From Nitrosospira lacus (GTDB taxonomy: Bacteria; Pseudomonadota; Gammaproteobacteria; Burkholderiales; Nitrosomonadaceae): a DNA stretch of 64,000 nucleotides. The stretch spans positions 1,025,137 through 1,089,136 of the forward strand of contig NZ_CP021106.3 of assembly GCF_000355765.4 (NCBI RefSeq). Direction: 5' to 3'. The position numbers were made by a program, and so were the translations under genes. Below, piece after piece: positions 44,101 to 53,751 of the stretch. Every line of letters starts with the position of its first letter. The first letter of the stretch is position 1. The notes beneath the pieces were generated by a model. The model ran no database searches and was not told where the DNA came from. It was given only the letters and a program-made list of their open reading frames with translations.

Positions 44101-45594
44101 GCCTTTGCGCAGATCGACCGTGACCGTTTTACCTTTCAGGAAGCCGTCGCGTTGCAAAGGCGCATCCTGCAACTCGTTCGAGCGCAACTCTACCTGAATC
44201 AGGTTGCGCTCTGCGGAAAGCTGCACGCCTTGCAACCCGGAAGCGTCAATGCGGCTGGCGCTGTCCAGGTAGATGCGGCTGCCGTCGGGCTCGACGGGTA
44301 TCAGCTTGGCAATATTCCGTTCAGAAATACGGTTGTAAGGGTTGTCTGCCGCCAATACACTGACGTCGCCGTCCGGCGCGATAACCGCGGCGTTTCCCTG
44401 CAGGTCTATTTTCTTGCCTACCAATGATACTGCCGACGACAGGAAAACCTGCGTATCGGTGATGATCTTGGTGTCCGTCGTATCGGCGGTGACCTGGGTT
44501 ACGCTGCCATTCGACAGAGTCAAGCCGCCGCCATGATTCGGCAATAATCGATTGCTGCCGTTTTCATTCGAAATGAAAAAACCGGCTGGAACAACGTTAC
44601 TATTGTCATCTACGGCACGCCGCGAAACATCTCCTGCTGACAAGTGGATGGAACCGTTGGCATTTACCGAAGTCGTCGCGGTCAGGCGGCCGGACTGGTT
44701 CACCAGCAGTCCTGCCAAGGTAATGTTGCCGCGTTCCGCTGTGATCATTCCCTGGTTGCTGGCGGTTGAATTGGTTAATCCGCCCGCATCCACTTCGATC
44801 AGCAGTCCGCGTAGCGCAGGGTCGCTGCTGGCGGCGAGATAGACGGTTTTACCCGCCCCCAATATGATTTGACCGTCGGGTGTGGTGATCTTTCCCTGAT
44901 TGGTGACCGTGGGCGCCAGCAGTATGATGCGCCCGCCGTTGCCGGTGGCGAGAACGGCTCCCGGCTTGATTTCAACGTTTCCGGTGGGACCTGCTCCACT
45001 TTCAAATACTGCGGGAAGGAAATTGACATTATCCAGTAAGCCCGCGTTGCCTGTGAGCAATCCGCCAAGATAAATTGAATCCTTGATATTGAGTGTTGAG
45101 GCGACCAACCCGCCGACGTTTACCTGTGCGCCGTCGGCAAAAAGTACGCCGTTCTGGTTGATCAGGTAAACTTGACCGTTTGCCCTCAATTGTCCGGCAA
45201 TCGTGCTGGCGTCCGGGCCCCAGACGCGGTTCAGGGTGGACGCGGTTACGCCCGGCTGGTCAAAGACCACCGCCTTGTCGGCGCCGATATTAAAATCTTT
45301 CCAATTGAGAATGGCCTGTTCGCTCAACTGGTGTACCGTCATGGTATCGCCATTGATGACGGGCATGCCACCATGCCCGATCTGGCCGGCGCCGATGAAG
45401 GGGGGTTCGCCGCCCCCGCATGCGCCGCCCGCGCATGGCGTCGGCAGAGAAGCGGGATCGATGGCATATGCCACATTCGACCATGCCTGCATCACCGCAC
45501 TGGCTGCCCACAGCAATTTGAAACTGTTGTTCAATCGCTGGCGTAAGCGCCTGGGACGGCAACGTTTAGCTGAATTATGTACCGATGGTTTCAC
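35164..45594 (-). CDS. Giant haemagglutinin-like exoprotein TpsA
   Basis: 3,476 residues, secreted by TpsB. A long signal sequence (KLLWAASAVMQAWSNVAYA) precedes a TPS secretion domain: GDTMTVHQLSEQAILNWKDF, STLNRVWGPDASTIAGQLRA, then VYLINQNGVLFADGAQVNVG. The NPNG motif of FHA/HMW1 reads INQNG here. The rest is a beta-helix of short Gly/Asn/Ser/Ala-rich repeats (GNLTIDSDWNLYS, GGDISIRAGRDI, SLLAPGGSVVVGL). No C-terminal toxin or pretoxin domain is evident; the end is LMPSLIRVEVLGLGE, so a surface adhesin or scaffold is more likely than a contact-dependent toxin. Confidence 0.93.
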   Translation of the reverse strand: MKPSVHNSAKRCRPRRLRQRLNNSFKLLWAASAVMQAWSNVAYAIDPASLPTPCAGGACGGGEPPFIGAGQIGHGGMPVINGDTMTVHQLSEQAILNWKDFNIGADKAVVFDQPGVTASTLNRVWGPDASTIAGQLRANGQVYLINQNGVLFADGAQVNVGGLVASTLNIKDSIYLGGLLTGNAGLLDNVNFLPAVFESGAGPTGNVEIKPGAVLATGNGGRIILLAPTVTNQGKITTPDGQIILGAGKTVYLAASSDPALRGLLIEVDAGGLTNSTASNQGMITAERGNITLAGLLVNQSGRLTATTSVNANGSIHLSAGDVSRRAVDDNSNVVPAGFFISNENGSNRLLPNHGGGLTLSNGSVTQVTADTTDTKIITDTQVFLSSAVSLVGKKIDLQGNAAVIAPDGDVSVLAADNPYNRISERNIAKLIPVEPDGSRIYLDSASRIDASGLQGVQLSAERNLIQVELRSNELQDAPLQRDGFLKGKTVTVDLRKGTPLADITPFRNNLGRGISEKLTQAGSISLDSGGDVITQGGSILDVSGGTIQYQQGLDRTTTLLGSDGRIYNIADAPVDINYIGFADGYTEISGKWGTTNIVATSRPVLQAYTEGQSAGTIYVSTPWAALQGALRAHATTGLLQRMEADLPKGGTLVIGEASQEINGGETPDFRARNIVLSQSVPSLLPGFNSSSAVPAESRQSLLLSAALIKQGGFSSLHLFSNDTITLPAATDLRLSASGTFSALATSAINVAGSINILSGEVGLKSRESSVQLAPGTQIDVRGGWINNSPLIFATADNAPLLLDGGKVTLTAFNNVAVGANSQINVSGGGWVDSNNKLTAGKGGSIQLNSAGVDNAGNILGTVEMQGRLLGYGLFDGGTFAVTAPTVRIGGAPSGNTGEFWVDPAAFRQGGFASYSLTGINDVEIVAGTQIRPQMQNWIPDTSYLIRPTGSDISAFSRIGVLDELFRSPVSLALASTSALSRLDLGNLTMGAGASIVTDPGASVSLSARENLKVLGTIDAPAGHISLRVAPGVVVGADDIEEGFVSNQHLLVGSSARLQAGSFAQIRRDSADGLRKGRMLDAGSVVLSANKGNLILESGSLIDVSGTGAEIDQFTTSGVQTIAIAGAGGEISLHAREGITIKGNLLGKAASIPGAAGGNLSIGLDLYDRSQNPNVSISGGAIFFPTQDRILTLTSDPVTSLPTTPANGTARISAQQLQASGFDQIELKSTDVIAIDGSVDLGAKRSLVLDAPVLKGNPGASANLHSAYVALGNVNGKNQPGAGDTLPVRDPEIGDAALTVSARLVDIRGNSTLDGFSTARYHSDGDIRFSYSVIDSTTNFTGSLKTAGNLIFQAAQLYPVTRANFTLNPGGTYVPGTVTFLSNGGSLADTPLSAGSKLSVNATTISQAGVVRAPLGQIAFNATSGVDLQDGSVTSVSGDGKLIPFGNVQNGKSWIYQISDVDSSLISAPVAKQLSLNAPAISIASGARADLSGGGDLYAYEFVAGPGGSQDVLDTRYAAAILPAFSSVTSPSAFAPLDHEYQIGSGVGIGDSVYLSGVPGLAAGYYVLLPARYALLPGAYAISAVKGIQDMPLPALTAALGYQNLPLGTVFAQTDGSSIVAGRTAVAGTDIADSLTSLFHVTPGSIVRTQSQYNDSFSNQFFSETAVSGGMAIPKLAADAGQLQLAATDALLLNGTIGFNTATFVVGKDAKGNAILRDGRGGEVSVEAPSISLVDSLGADDGTLQLQTSGLNSLGAQSLLIGGRRTTSSSGDRLTVGAERVELRNSAAATLLAPEIILAAKQQVIVKSGSSIKSQGTLDNSAGTLQVNGDGALLRVAETPQPNFNRVIEDPSATLLGTLTVEDQARITSTGSVILDAAADSRIASSANIDAHAVALSSSRVSIGDLPTGTSAAGLNLTSTLLSNLSGLTNLAVRSYSTIDLYGSLVLGSIDLDGKPHLDSLHLDGWGLVGHGAGNKLVRAATVNLTNLNQAACTTACAGDSTGSLTIRALDDSGAASGRVFMGEGEKHIAGFSAANIQAAKDIAATGNGTLDLANAGDLQLQAARLGTSTGADQGIANADGKVNIDPAAEAGAALAEAGIGGKLVISGTQISHGGLISVRAGELTLNATGSQSQDDVTLKAGSRIDASGVDKKLGGVSTYAPAGRVNLQSANGNVDIKTAFGLQSPATIDLSGARDAANGDDGGNGSDAGTLSIRAEHGFLALGGNLQASAADGKHQGAFELDVGSLGSYSGLHQSLAAGGFTQSVDARIRTGNVLIAASDTVHAHQYKLSVDQGAITIAGTIDAGGATGGRIEFHANNDVTLTHGAILRADATATGEQGGKVVLGTTAGALDLQTGSQIDVGAGAGGAGGEVLLRVPRIGSGAGDGVVVNGVNSAIQGASATVLEAVQIYRNVDTLTAGSANGATLGFGQIDADIAGFMDHKGAILSALGKTGDGAFHLRPGVEVQSPGNLTIDSDWNLYSASRSGDEPGVLTLRAGGDLIVKGSISDGFATPVPRAALGTGPSWSYRLTAGADISGADPLSVAVSPDGHFILAPGKLIRTGTGDIDVAAAGDVRIGYDNVTDSFTQPNASASVIYTAGEAGPAIDPDLFKIPATRIGTNPANYSIHGGDISIRAGRDITSVPSRQLITDWLWRRGKVNADGTIAANQNTTWWVNFANFQQGVGALSGGDIAIKADNNINNLSAVIPTNGRLAGVAGSVPDPANLVIQGGGDLTVLAGGDINSGVFQVDRGHALINAGGSLGSARAIKDTAAGASLDPSPIYTLLVLGDGEIDVRARKDAVLEGALNAAALPVSKINTSRNLGALSAFGDNSNIDATFFYTYSAASKLNLASIAGDLTLNNSSNSIKSSLPAGAGALSLNAAIFPDLNFLIYPASLDAIALSGNVQVNETRLFPSAAGSLNLLADGNIDLGGIVQIYESDPARVANPFQPVALLKAAGKSPIPGGSAEIHLDTAARPLIPLHKNDHEPIRVVAETGSIFGNSQPIFLPKQAQFIAGKDISNLNLDGKNLNAGDLTLFQAGRDIVFDIRQDASSNKLLGNPDRIRVGGPGLLEILAGRNLDLGNSAGITTRGSTDDARLPAGGAGIVAAAGLGSQATGGLRLPAYAAFIDRYLVAGNAQSGAHPAALTAYMKQLTSQDDLTDAQALAAFRALPDPQKLPFVSQVLYSELRTTGLEHNLTGVPYDRGYDAIQTLFPGSDYAGDINLFFSQIKTEQNGDISLLAPGGSVVVGLTNPPAELAALKIDESVRPNIPAAANLGIMAFGEGAIRAFAKEHFTVNRSRILTLQGGDILLWSSDGNIDAGRGAKTASAAPPPVIQTDANGNVFVNPSGVVSGSGIGQLLTTARTTVGSVDLLAPRGIVDAGDAGIRVAGNLNVAAVQVVGADNIRVGGVATGTPVSDSGVLAGAAAAGSSVAAAATRSVDQMSRDVANNPNAGLSNTRQLMPSLIRVEVLGLGE

Positions 45595-45672
45595 GCTATG
45601 AAAGCCTTAATCTTTATCAGGATTCCAGTGCCGGACTATCACAAATAAAATAAAAAATTTCTTCAAGAGATC

Positions 45673-45735
45673 ATTCCTAAACCTGTCGCTTATCAGGCAG
45701 GTGGATGTATTCGGTTTAGGAATCATCTGCCTGAT
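45673..45735 (-). promoter_or_regulatory. Interleaved inverted repeats upstream of tpsA
   Basis: Two perfect inverted repeats interlock. ATTCCTAAACC (45673-45683) pairs with 45713-45723, and ATCAGGCAG (45692-45700) pairs with 45727-45735. The order left-A, left-B, right-A, right-B allows a pseudoknot or two competing hairpins in the tpsA leader, or two overlapping operators. It lies 79-141 bases before the start codon. Confidence 0.6.
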
Positions 45736-45746
45736 CAAAAACTAAT

Positions 45747-45771
45747 GAGTCCCCACAGGACGTGGGGACTC
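45747..45771 (-). terminator. Terminator after the PstS-like gene
   Basis: Perfect 10-bp stem (GAGTCCCCAC with GTGGGGACTC) and a 5-base loop. On the minus strand it is followed by ATTAGTTTTT. It lies between the PstS-like stop and the tpsA leader, so it probably separates the two transcripts. Confidence 0.7.
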
Positions 45772-45836
45772 AAACCAAGACCCTGCAGGACGCCGGATCT
45801 AATCAAACCCCGCAGGACGCAGGGCTGGGGACTTCC

Positions 45837-47144
45837 TTACTCTACCAATTGCAGCGGAGCGGTGGAGTTGCCGAAGCGTGTGCCTTTGGCACGGAATGCA
45901 TCAAGGGCCGCATTGCCCGTTACAGGAAACGTAACGGGATCGAGAATTGTGCCCGGTACAGTCGTGATAACAGCGGGATCGAGTGCTTTGTTGATAAAGG
46001 CGCTAATCACGCTGCCCCAGGCAGTGCCGCTCTGGTTAAATCGCTGACCATTCACGGCGCTGTTCCGCGTGTTGACCGATGCCTGATAGAAATAATCGTA
46101 CTGGCCGCTGATTGCCTGCGCCTTGTTGAAGGTCGTGGTCCCGACACTGGCACCATTAATCGCTGTGAATTGCCAATTGCTGGCCGCGGTGGGGAGATTT
46201 TCCAGGCCCAACACACCGATGGCGCGTTTGCCCTTGGCAAACACGCCATCCAGCACGCCGGGAACGTTTCCTGAACTAGGCTCGGTGCGCACCGTGTATT
46301 CGCTATAGTTAACCGGGTCGCCCACATCACCATTCAAGTTGATTGGATCGACAGTCCCCCCAAAGGCGGCGCCACCCGGGGCGTTCAGGAAATACTGGTT
46401 CACGGCGGCCTTTGCACCCGAACCGAAGTTCCGGTCGATCAGCACAACCGGACCTGCGGGCAGGCCCAACTGGCTCCAATCCTGAATATTGCCTGCGAGG
46501 ATAGCGGCGATTTCAGCCTTGCTGAATCCATTGGGCCGTTGCACCGCCAGATTATTAGTAACCGCTATTCCATTGACGACGTCATAAAGAGGCTGAGATG
46601 TCACATGGGTCAATTCTGCTGCGGTCAGTGGGGAAACTCCGGCAGGCAAATTCAGTCCCGTGAAAAGCGTTATCTCCTCGTTTACCAGACCGATATCCGG
46701 CGATTTTTGCTCTGTCAGTCCGGTATTGGTAATCCGGTAAGATGGATTGCCTCCCGCGCTGATGAGTGTCGCATTGCCGATAATCTTGGGATAGGTCAGG
46801 GGTCCACCACGAGCTACCGGGCCTACCCCGTTAAACGCTCCACCCAATGAGCGATACGCTATCAATACGTTCGAACCGGCTGGCACCGAGCCCGCCGCTG
46901 CTGCCAGCTTCCCATATACCGCGCGGAAACCTTTACCCTTGGAGTTATCCGCCTGGTCTGTGTAGTAGTCGATTGTTCCCGGCGTAAATAACGATTTGGC
47001 AATCGTTTCGAAAACATTGTTTTGTTCCGCGCCTCCGCCCGCGTAAATGATCAGGTCTGGCGTGACGGTGGGTCCTACCGCGTAGACATGCCCGGCAAAA
47101 ACCAGCCCGAGCGATGCAACCATATGTTTTAGCTTCTGTTTCAT
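45837..47144 (-). CDS. PstS-like substrate-binding protein
   Basis: 435 residues with a signal peptide (KHMVASLGLVFAGHVYAVG). The body resembles phosphate-binding PstS-type proteins (IIYAGGGAEQNNVF, VLIAYRSLGGAFNG, GFSKAEIAAILAGNIQDWSQ, VVLIDRNFGSGAKAAVNQYF). It has no ABC-transporter genes beside it. Related proteins are often secreted rather than periplasmic in type II secretion contexts (from memory). A terminator follows it, so it is likely its own unit upstream of tpsA. Confidence 0.8.
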   Translation of the reverse strand: MKQKLKHMVASLGLVFAGHVYAVGPTVTPDLIIYAGGGAEQNNVFETIAKSLFTPGTIDYYTDQADNSKGKGFRAVYGKLAAAAGSVPAGSNVLIAYRSLGGAFNGVGPVARGGPLTYPKIIGNATLISAGGNPSYRITNTGLTEQKSPDIGLVNEEITLFTGLNLPAGVSPLTAAELTHVTSQPLYDVVNGIAVTNNLAVQRPNGFSKAEIAAILAGNIQDWSQLGLPAGPVVLIDRNFGSGAKAAVNQYFLNAPGGAAFGGTVDPINLNGDVGDPVNYSEYTVRTEPSSGNVPGVLDGVFAKGKRAIGVLGLENLPTAASNWQFTAINGASVGTTTFNKAQAISGQYDYFYQASVNTRNSAVNGQRFNQSGTAWGSVISAFINKALDPAVITTVPGTILDPVTFPVTGNAALDAFRAKGTRFGNSTAPLQLVE

Positions 47145-47270
47145 TTCGAATATTCCTTTAGAAGAAGTTGAGTGCCGAGTGTTCTTGCCATTAATTCAGA
47201 CGAAGCGGCACCTGGCCCGGCGCTCGGGAGCGCCGGGGTTTGAACAACAACGAGAGGGTGAGTTTTAGCG

Positions 47271-48059
47271 CTAGGATGCGGATTTGGAACGGCGGCGAGC
47301 AATGGCGCCCACCAGCCCCAGGCCCGCCAGGAGCATGGCCCAGCTGTCAGCCTCCGGAACGGGGGATACGGTAAGTTCTCCGGTGCTGCTCAGCGTTGCT
47401 GTACCTAGTAAAGCCGCATTCACTTTATTCAGGTTGAGTGTTCCGTTTCTGGTGATTTCATAGAAACTCAAGCTTTCGCCCAATCGTGCAGTTGTATTGA
47501 AATTGGCCTTGGTATTCCAATTGGTGCCTTCGGCAACTTCAAACGAAGCATAGTCAGCGGATCCCTCTTTTAAATGAAGGGTGGAGTTTCCACCAACAAA
47601 CCCGGGAGCGTCCACATTACCACTCGCAGTTACGTAAGAGTTAAAATTGCCTCCCCAGGAACCCAATTGGGTGTTGGTTGTGCCATTGGGAACACCGGTT
47701 GAGGGGCCTGTGGTCAGATAGCTGACAGGGTCCCCATCCAGCGATCCGGAGTTTGTATCCGCAGCAATGATGTTCCATTTGATATCGGCTAAATGGGCCG
47801 GACCTACATTGGCAAGAAAGGAGGTCCAATTTGCATCGGCGGCCAGATTGAAATTGACGCCTGCAAATGCCGCATTGATGTCATCCTTACGCAGACCGGT
47901 ATCCAACGCAAAAGAATAACCACTGGTGGATTCATAGACATTAAACAATACCGAGCTGTTCCCCGCAGTACCGGTATATGCAGCAAACGCAGAACCCGAA
48001 GCGGCAAAAGTTACCAAAACCACCATGCGGGACAAATATTTCAACTTATGAGATTTCAT
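47271..48059 (-). CDS. PEP-CTERM sorted exported protein
   Basis: 262 residues from ATG 48059, chosen because AAGGAG lies six bases upstream. A signal peptide (MVVLVTFAASGSAFA) leads into a Ser/Asn/Gly-rich beta domain. The C-terminus is a PEP-CTERM signal: VPEADSWAMLLAGLGLVGAI then RRRSKSAS. Such proteins are cleaved by an exosortase, which is not in this window. It is upstream of the PstS-like gene by 126 bases in the same direction. The core function is unknown. Confidence 0.85.
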   Translation of the reverse strand: MKSHKLKYLSRMVVLVTFAASGSAFAAYTGTAGNSSVLFNVYESTSGYSFALDTGLRKDDINAAFAGVNFNLAADANWTSFLANVGPAHLADIKWNIIAADTNSGSLDGDPVSYLTTGPSTGVPNGTTNTQLGSWGGNFNSYVTASGNVDAPGFVGGNSTLHLKEGSADYASFEVAEGTNWNTKANFNTTARLGESLSFYEITRNGTLNLNKVNAALLGTATLSSTGELTVSPVPEADSWAMLLAGLGLVGAIARRRSKSAS

Positions 48060-48517
48060 TAGATACTCCTTAAATTTCAATTAAACGAAATAACAGACTG
48101 CGAGCACATCGTAGAGGGGAATTTTCATAAATGAAAACAACATATTCACATTAGGAAATGAGCGGAATTCATAATCAGGGAACGGGATAACCGGTGCGCA
48201 TAAATTTTCGACCATCAGCATAATCATGGTTAAAGAAATCCACAAAGAAGAAAAAATCGTAATATATTGACTTTTAGTCATGAGCAAGCGCGATCGAGCC
48301 GGATCGGCAAGAATTTGATAGCGGCAGGACAATTCATGAGCCGTTTAGACTTGCGGTGACATAGATAAGACGGTTTATTTCCGGCAGGCTGTTGCCATCC
48401 GGGAAATTTTCCTTAGAATCTAGCCACAGCTGATTTCGAGTTTATGTGGAGCATCGCCGGTCTTCCGGATGGTGTTTTAGCAACAAGTCTTAACGAGTAT
48501 TAAGCAGGGGTTGGGTG
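48060..48517. other. Divergent intergenic region
   Basis: 458 bases between the leftward PEP-CTERM gene and rightward ttcA, so promoters for both should lie here. TGACT-TTT-AGTCA (48268-48280) is a perfect 13-base palindrome that could be an operator. An 83-codon minus frame (48081-48332) has no supporting features. Confidence 0.55.
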
Positions 48518-49402
48518 ATGGAAATCGTGTCCAGAAAAGAACAACACAATATTAATAAGCTGCACAAGCGGTTGAGGCGTCTTGTCGGCACGGCTATTGC
48601 CGATTTCAATATGATCGAGGCGGGAGACCGGGTGATGGTGTGCCTCTCGGGCGGTAAAGATAGCTACGTGTTGCTTGATATCCTGCGCAGCTTGCAGGCC
48701 CACGCGCCGTTACCGTTCGAATTGATTGCGGTGAATCTGGACCAGAAGCAGCCCGGCTTCCCCGAGCATGTGCTGCCCGGATACCTTACCAGCATTGACA
48801 TGCCTTTCCGCATTGTTGAGCAGGATACCTATAGCGTGGTGAAACGCGTCATTGCCGAGGGTAAAACAACTTGCAGTCTGTGCTCACGTTTGCGACGGGG
48901 AGTGTTGTACCGCGTCGCAGGCGAGCTGGGTGCGACAAAAATCGCGCTGGGGCATCATCGCGACGATATTCTCGAGACCCTGTTTCTCAATCTGTTTTAC
49001 GGAGGCAAGCTGAAGACTATGCCGCCCAAGCTGGTAAGTGACGATGGCCGGCATATCGTGATTCGCCCGCTTGCCTACTGCAAGGAGAAAGACCTGGAAA
49101 CCTATGCCCAGATTGAGAGTTTTCCGATCATTCCCTGTAATCTGTGCGGCTCTCAAAAAAATCTCCAGCGGCAGGCGGTGAAAGAAATGATGCAACAGTG
49201 GGATAAAAAATTCCCCGGCAGGCTGGAAACGATGTTTACGGCGTTGCAGAACGTGCAGCCTTCGCATCTGGCCGATCCCGCACTCTATGATTTTCGTGGA
49301 CTCAAGACGGGAGACGGACCTGTCGCCGATGGCGACAAGGCGTTTGACCCGGAAACATTTGAGCCTACGGTGGCGGAAATCCTGAGTTTGAACAAAGGCT
49401 GA
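48518..49402 (+). CDS. ttcA: tRNA 2-thiocytidine biosynthesis protein TtcA
   Basis: 294-residue cytoplasmic enzyme that puts sulfur on cytidine 32 of certain tRNAs using ATP and an iron-sulfur cluster. The PP-loop SGGKDS lies at 44-49. The cysteine pairs CSLC (119, 122) and CNLC (207, 210) match the family's cluster and sulfur-carrying residues. The ATG at 48518 has AGGGG nine bases upstream; a GTG directly before it is less likely. Confidence 0.95.
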   Translation: MEIVSRKEQHNINKLHKRLRRLVGTAIADFNMIEAGDRVMVCLSGGKDSYVLLDILRSLQAHAPLPFELIAVNLDQKQPGFPEHVLPGYLTSIDMPFRIVEQDTYSVVKRVIAEGKTTCSLCSRLRRGVLYRVAGELGATKIALGHHRDDILETLFLNLFYGGKLKTMPPKLVSDDGRHIVIRPLAYCKEKDLETYAQIESFPIIPCNLCGSQKNLQRQAVKEMMQQWDKKFPGRLETMFTALQNVQPSHLADPALYDFRGLKTGDGPVADGDKAFDPETFEPTVAEILSLNKG

Positions 49403-49447
49403 ACTTCGGCACTTCAATTCGGTTGACTGAAATTTCCCCGTGATCCG

Positions 49448-50809
49448 ATGAAAAAATCGTTCAGATCCGTCGTATTCAAAACGGTTTTCCTTGTTTTGCT
49501 GACGACAGCGTTGCCCGCCCACTCTGCCCTGCCGTTCGATAATAGGAGTGGCGTTCCTTCGCTGGCTCCAATGCTTCAGGATGTGACGCCGGCGGTGGTA
49601 AATATTTCGGTGCAGACGCGCTCCGCCATCGAAGACAATCCGTTGTTTCGTGATCCATTTTTTCGCCGCTTTTTTGAACTCCCTGACCAGGCAGCCCGTC
49701 CTGAGCGCAGCGCCGGATCGGGGGTGATCGTAGATGCAGCCAAGGGGTATGTTGTAACCAATTTCCATGTGATCAAGGATGCCCAGCAGATTCTTGTCAC
49801 CCTCAAGGACAGACGCCAGTTTCAGGCGAAGCTGGTGGGAACGGACCCCGGCACCGATATCGCCTTGCTGAAAATTGAAGCAAAGAATTTGCGGGCTTTG
49901 CGCCTCGGTGATTCCGATTTGCTTAACGTGGGCGATTTCGTCGTCGCTATTGGCAATCCGTTTGGCCTGGGACAGACCGTCACTTCCGGCATCGTCAGCG
50001 CGCTGGGCAGGAGCGGGCTCGACATCGAGGGATACGAAGACTTCATACAAACCGACGCATCCATCAACCCGGGCAATTCCGGCGGCGCGCTGGTAAGCCT
50101 CAAGGGAGAGCTGGTTGGTATCAACACAGCCATTATCGGCCCCTCTGGCGCCAATGTGGGGATCGGTTTCGCGGTGCCAAGTGCGATGGTCAAATCGGTG
50201 CTGGAGCAGATCGTGCGCTTTGGAGAGGTGCGCCGCGGCAGGCTGGGCGCGAGCAGTGAAGATATTACGCATGATCTCGCATCATCCTTGGGATTGGCAT
50301 CCACCGAAGGCGCTATCATCAGCACGATTGAGCCTGGTTCTCCGGCGGAAAAGGCGGGCTTGATGCCACGTGACGTGGTAACGGGAGTCAACGGGCGCGC
50401 GGTGCGCAATGCCGCCGATTTGCGCAACAAGGTAGGAATGAGGCCGATCGGAGAAACAATAGACCTCAGATTGATAAGGGATGGCAAGCCTCTGTCCGTA
50501 AAGGTAAAGATCGCCAAGCCGGTTGAAGTGGCCGGTACCGAGGCGGAAACGGTACCCCAGCTGGCGGGCGCAACCGTAGCGAATCTCAAGGCGGGTCGGG
50601 GGCGTGCTGAAGGCGTGCTGGTGACCGAGGTAGATGCCAACAGTCCTGCCTGGCAGCATGGAATCAGGCCGGGGGATGTCATCATCGGGGCTAATCGCAG
50701 GAAAGTACGCTCGATACAGGAGCTTCTTGCGGTTCTGAAGGCAAGCGAGGACGTCCTCATTCTCAATTTGCTGCGTGGAGATTTCAGGCTGACTCTTGTA
50801 ATCCGCTAG
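49448..50809 (+). CDS. degQ: Periplasmic Do-like serine protease (DegP/DegQ family)
   Basis: 453 residues with a signal peptide (VFLVLLTTALPAHSA). The trypsin-like triad is His107 (TNFHVIK), Asp137 (DIALLKI) and Ser211 (GNSGGAL). Two PDZ domains follow (RLGASSEDITHDLASSLGLA and GVLVTEVDANSPAWQHGIRP). It degrades or chaperones misfolded envelope proteins. The lid loop is short, which favours DegQ/DegS-like over DegP. It lies 45 bases after ttcA. Confidence 0.93.
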   Translation: MKKSFRSVVFKTVFLVLLTTALPAHSALPFDNRSGVPSLAPMLQDVTPAVVNISVQTRSAIEDNPLFRDPFFRRFFELPDQAARPERSAGSGVIVDAAKGYVVTNFHVIKDAQQILVTLKDRRQFQAKLVGTDPGTDIALLKIEAKNLRALRLGDSDLLNVGDFVVAIGNPFGLGQTVTSGIVSALGRSGLDIEGYEDFIQTDASINPGNSGGALVSLKGELVGINTAIIGPSGANVGIGFAVPSAMVKSVLEQIVRFGEVRRGRLGASSEDITHDLASSLGLASTEGAIISTIEPGSPAEKAGLMPRDVVTGVNGRAVRNAADLRNKVGMRPIGETIDLRLIRDGKPLSVKVKIAKPVEVAGTEAETVPQLAGATVANLKAGRGRAEGVLVTEVDANSPAWQHGIRPGDVIIGANRRKVRSIQELLAVLKASEDVLILNLLRGDFRLTLVIR

Positions 50810-53721
<2,912 letters not shown>

Positions 53722-53751
53722 AAACTAGGCATCACACTTGAGGATTTAACC

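Noticed and set aside
35164-45594. Contact-dependent inhibition toxin (CdiA-type) reading of the large exoprotein
   Set aside because: No VENN-like pretoxin motif, no distinct C-terminal toxin region and no small immunity gene after it were seen.
48081-48332. 83-codon hydrophobic minus frame upstream of the PEP-CTERM gene
   Set aside because: It ends just before the PEP-CTERM start and spans the likely promoter region; no ribosome site was convincing.
48884-50272. 462-codon minus-strand frame opposite ttcA and the protease
   Set aside because: It is a mirror of two clear genes with catalytic motifs on the plus strand; it has no family motif and is rich in Arg/His/Gln, as antisense frames of GC-rich genes are.
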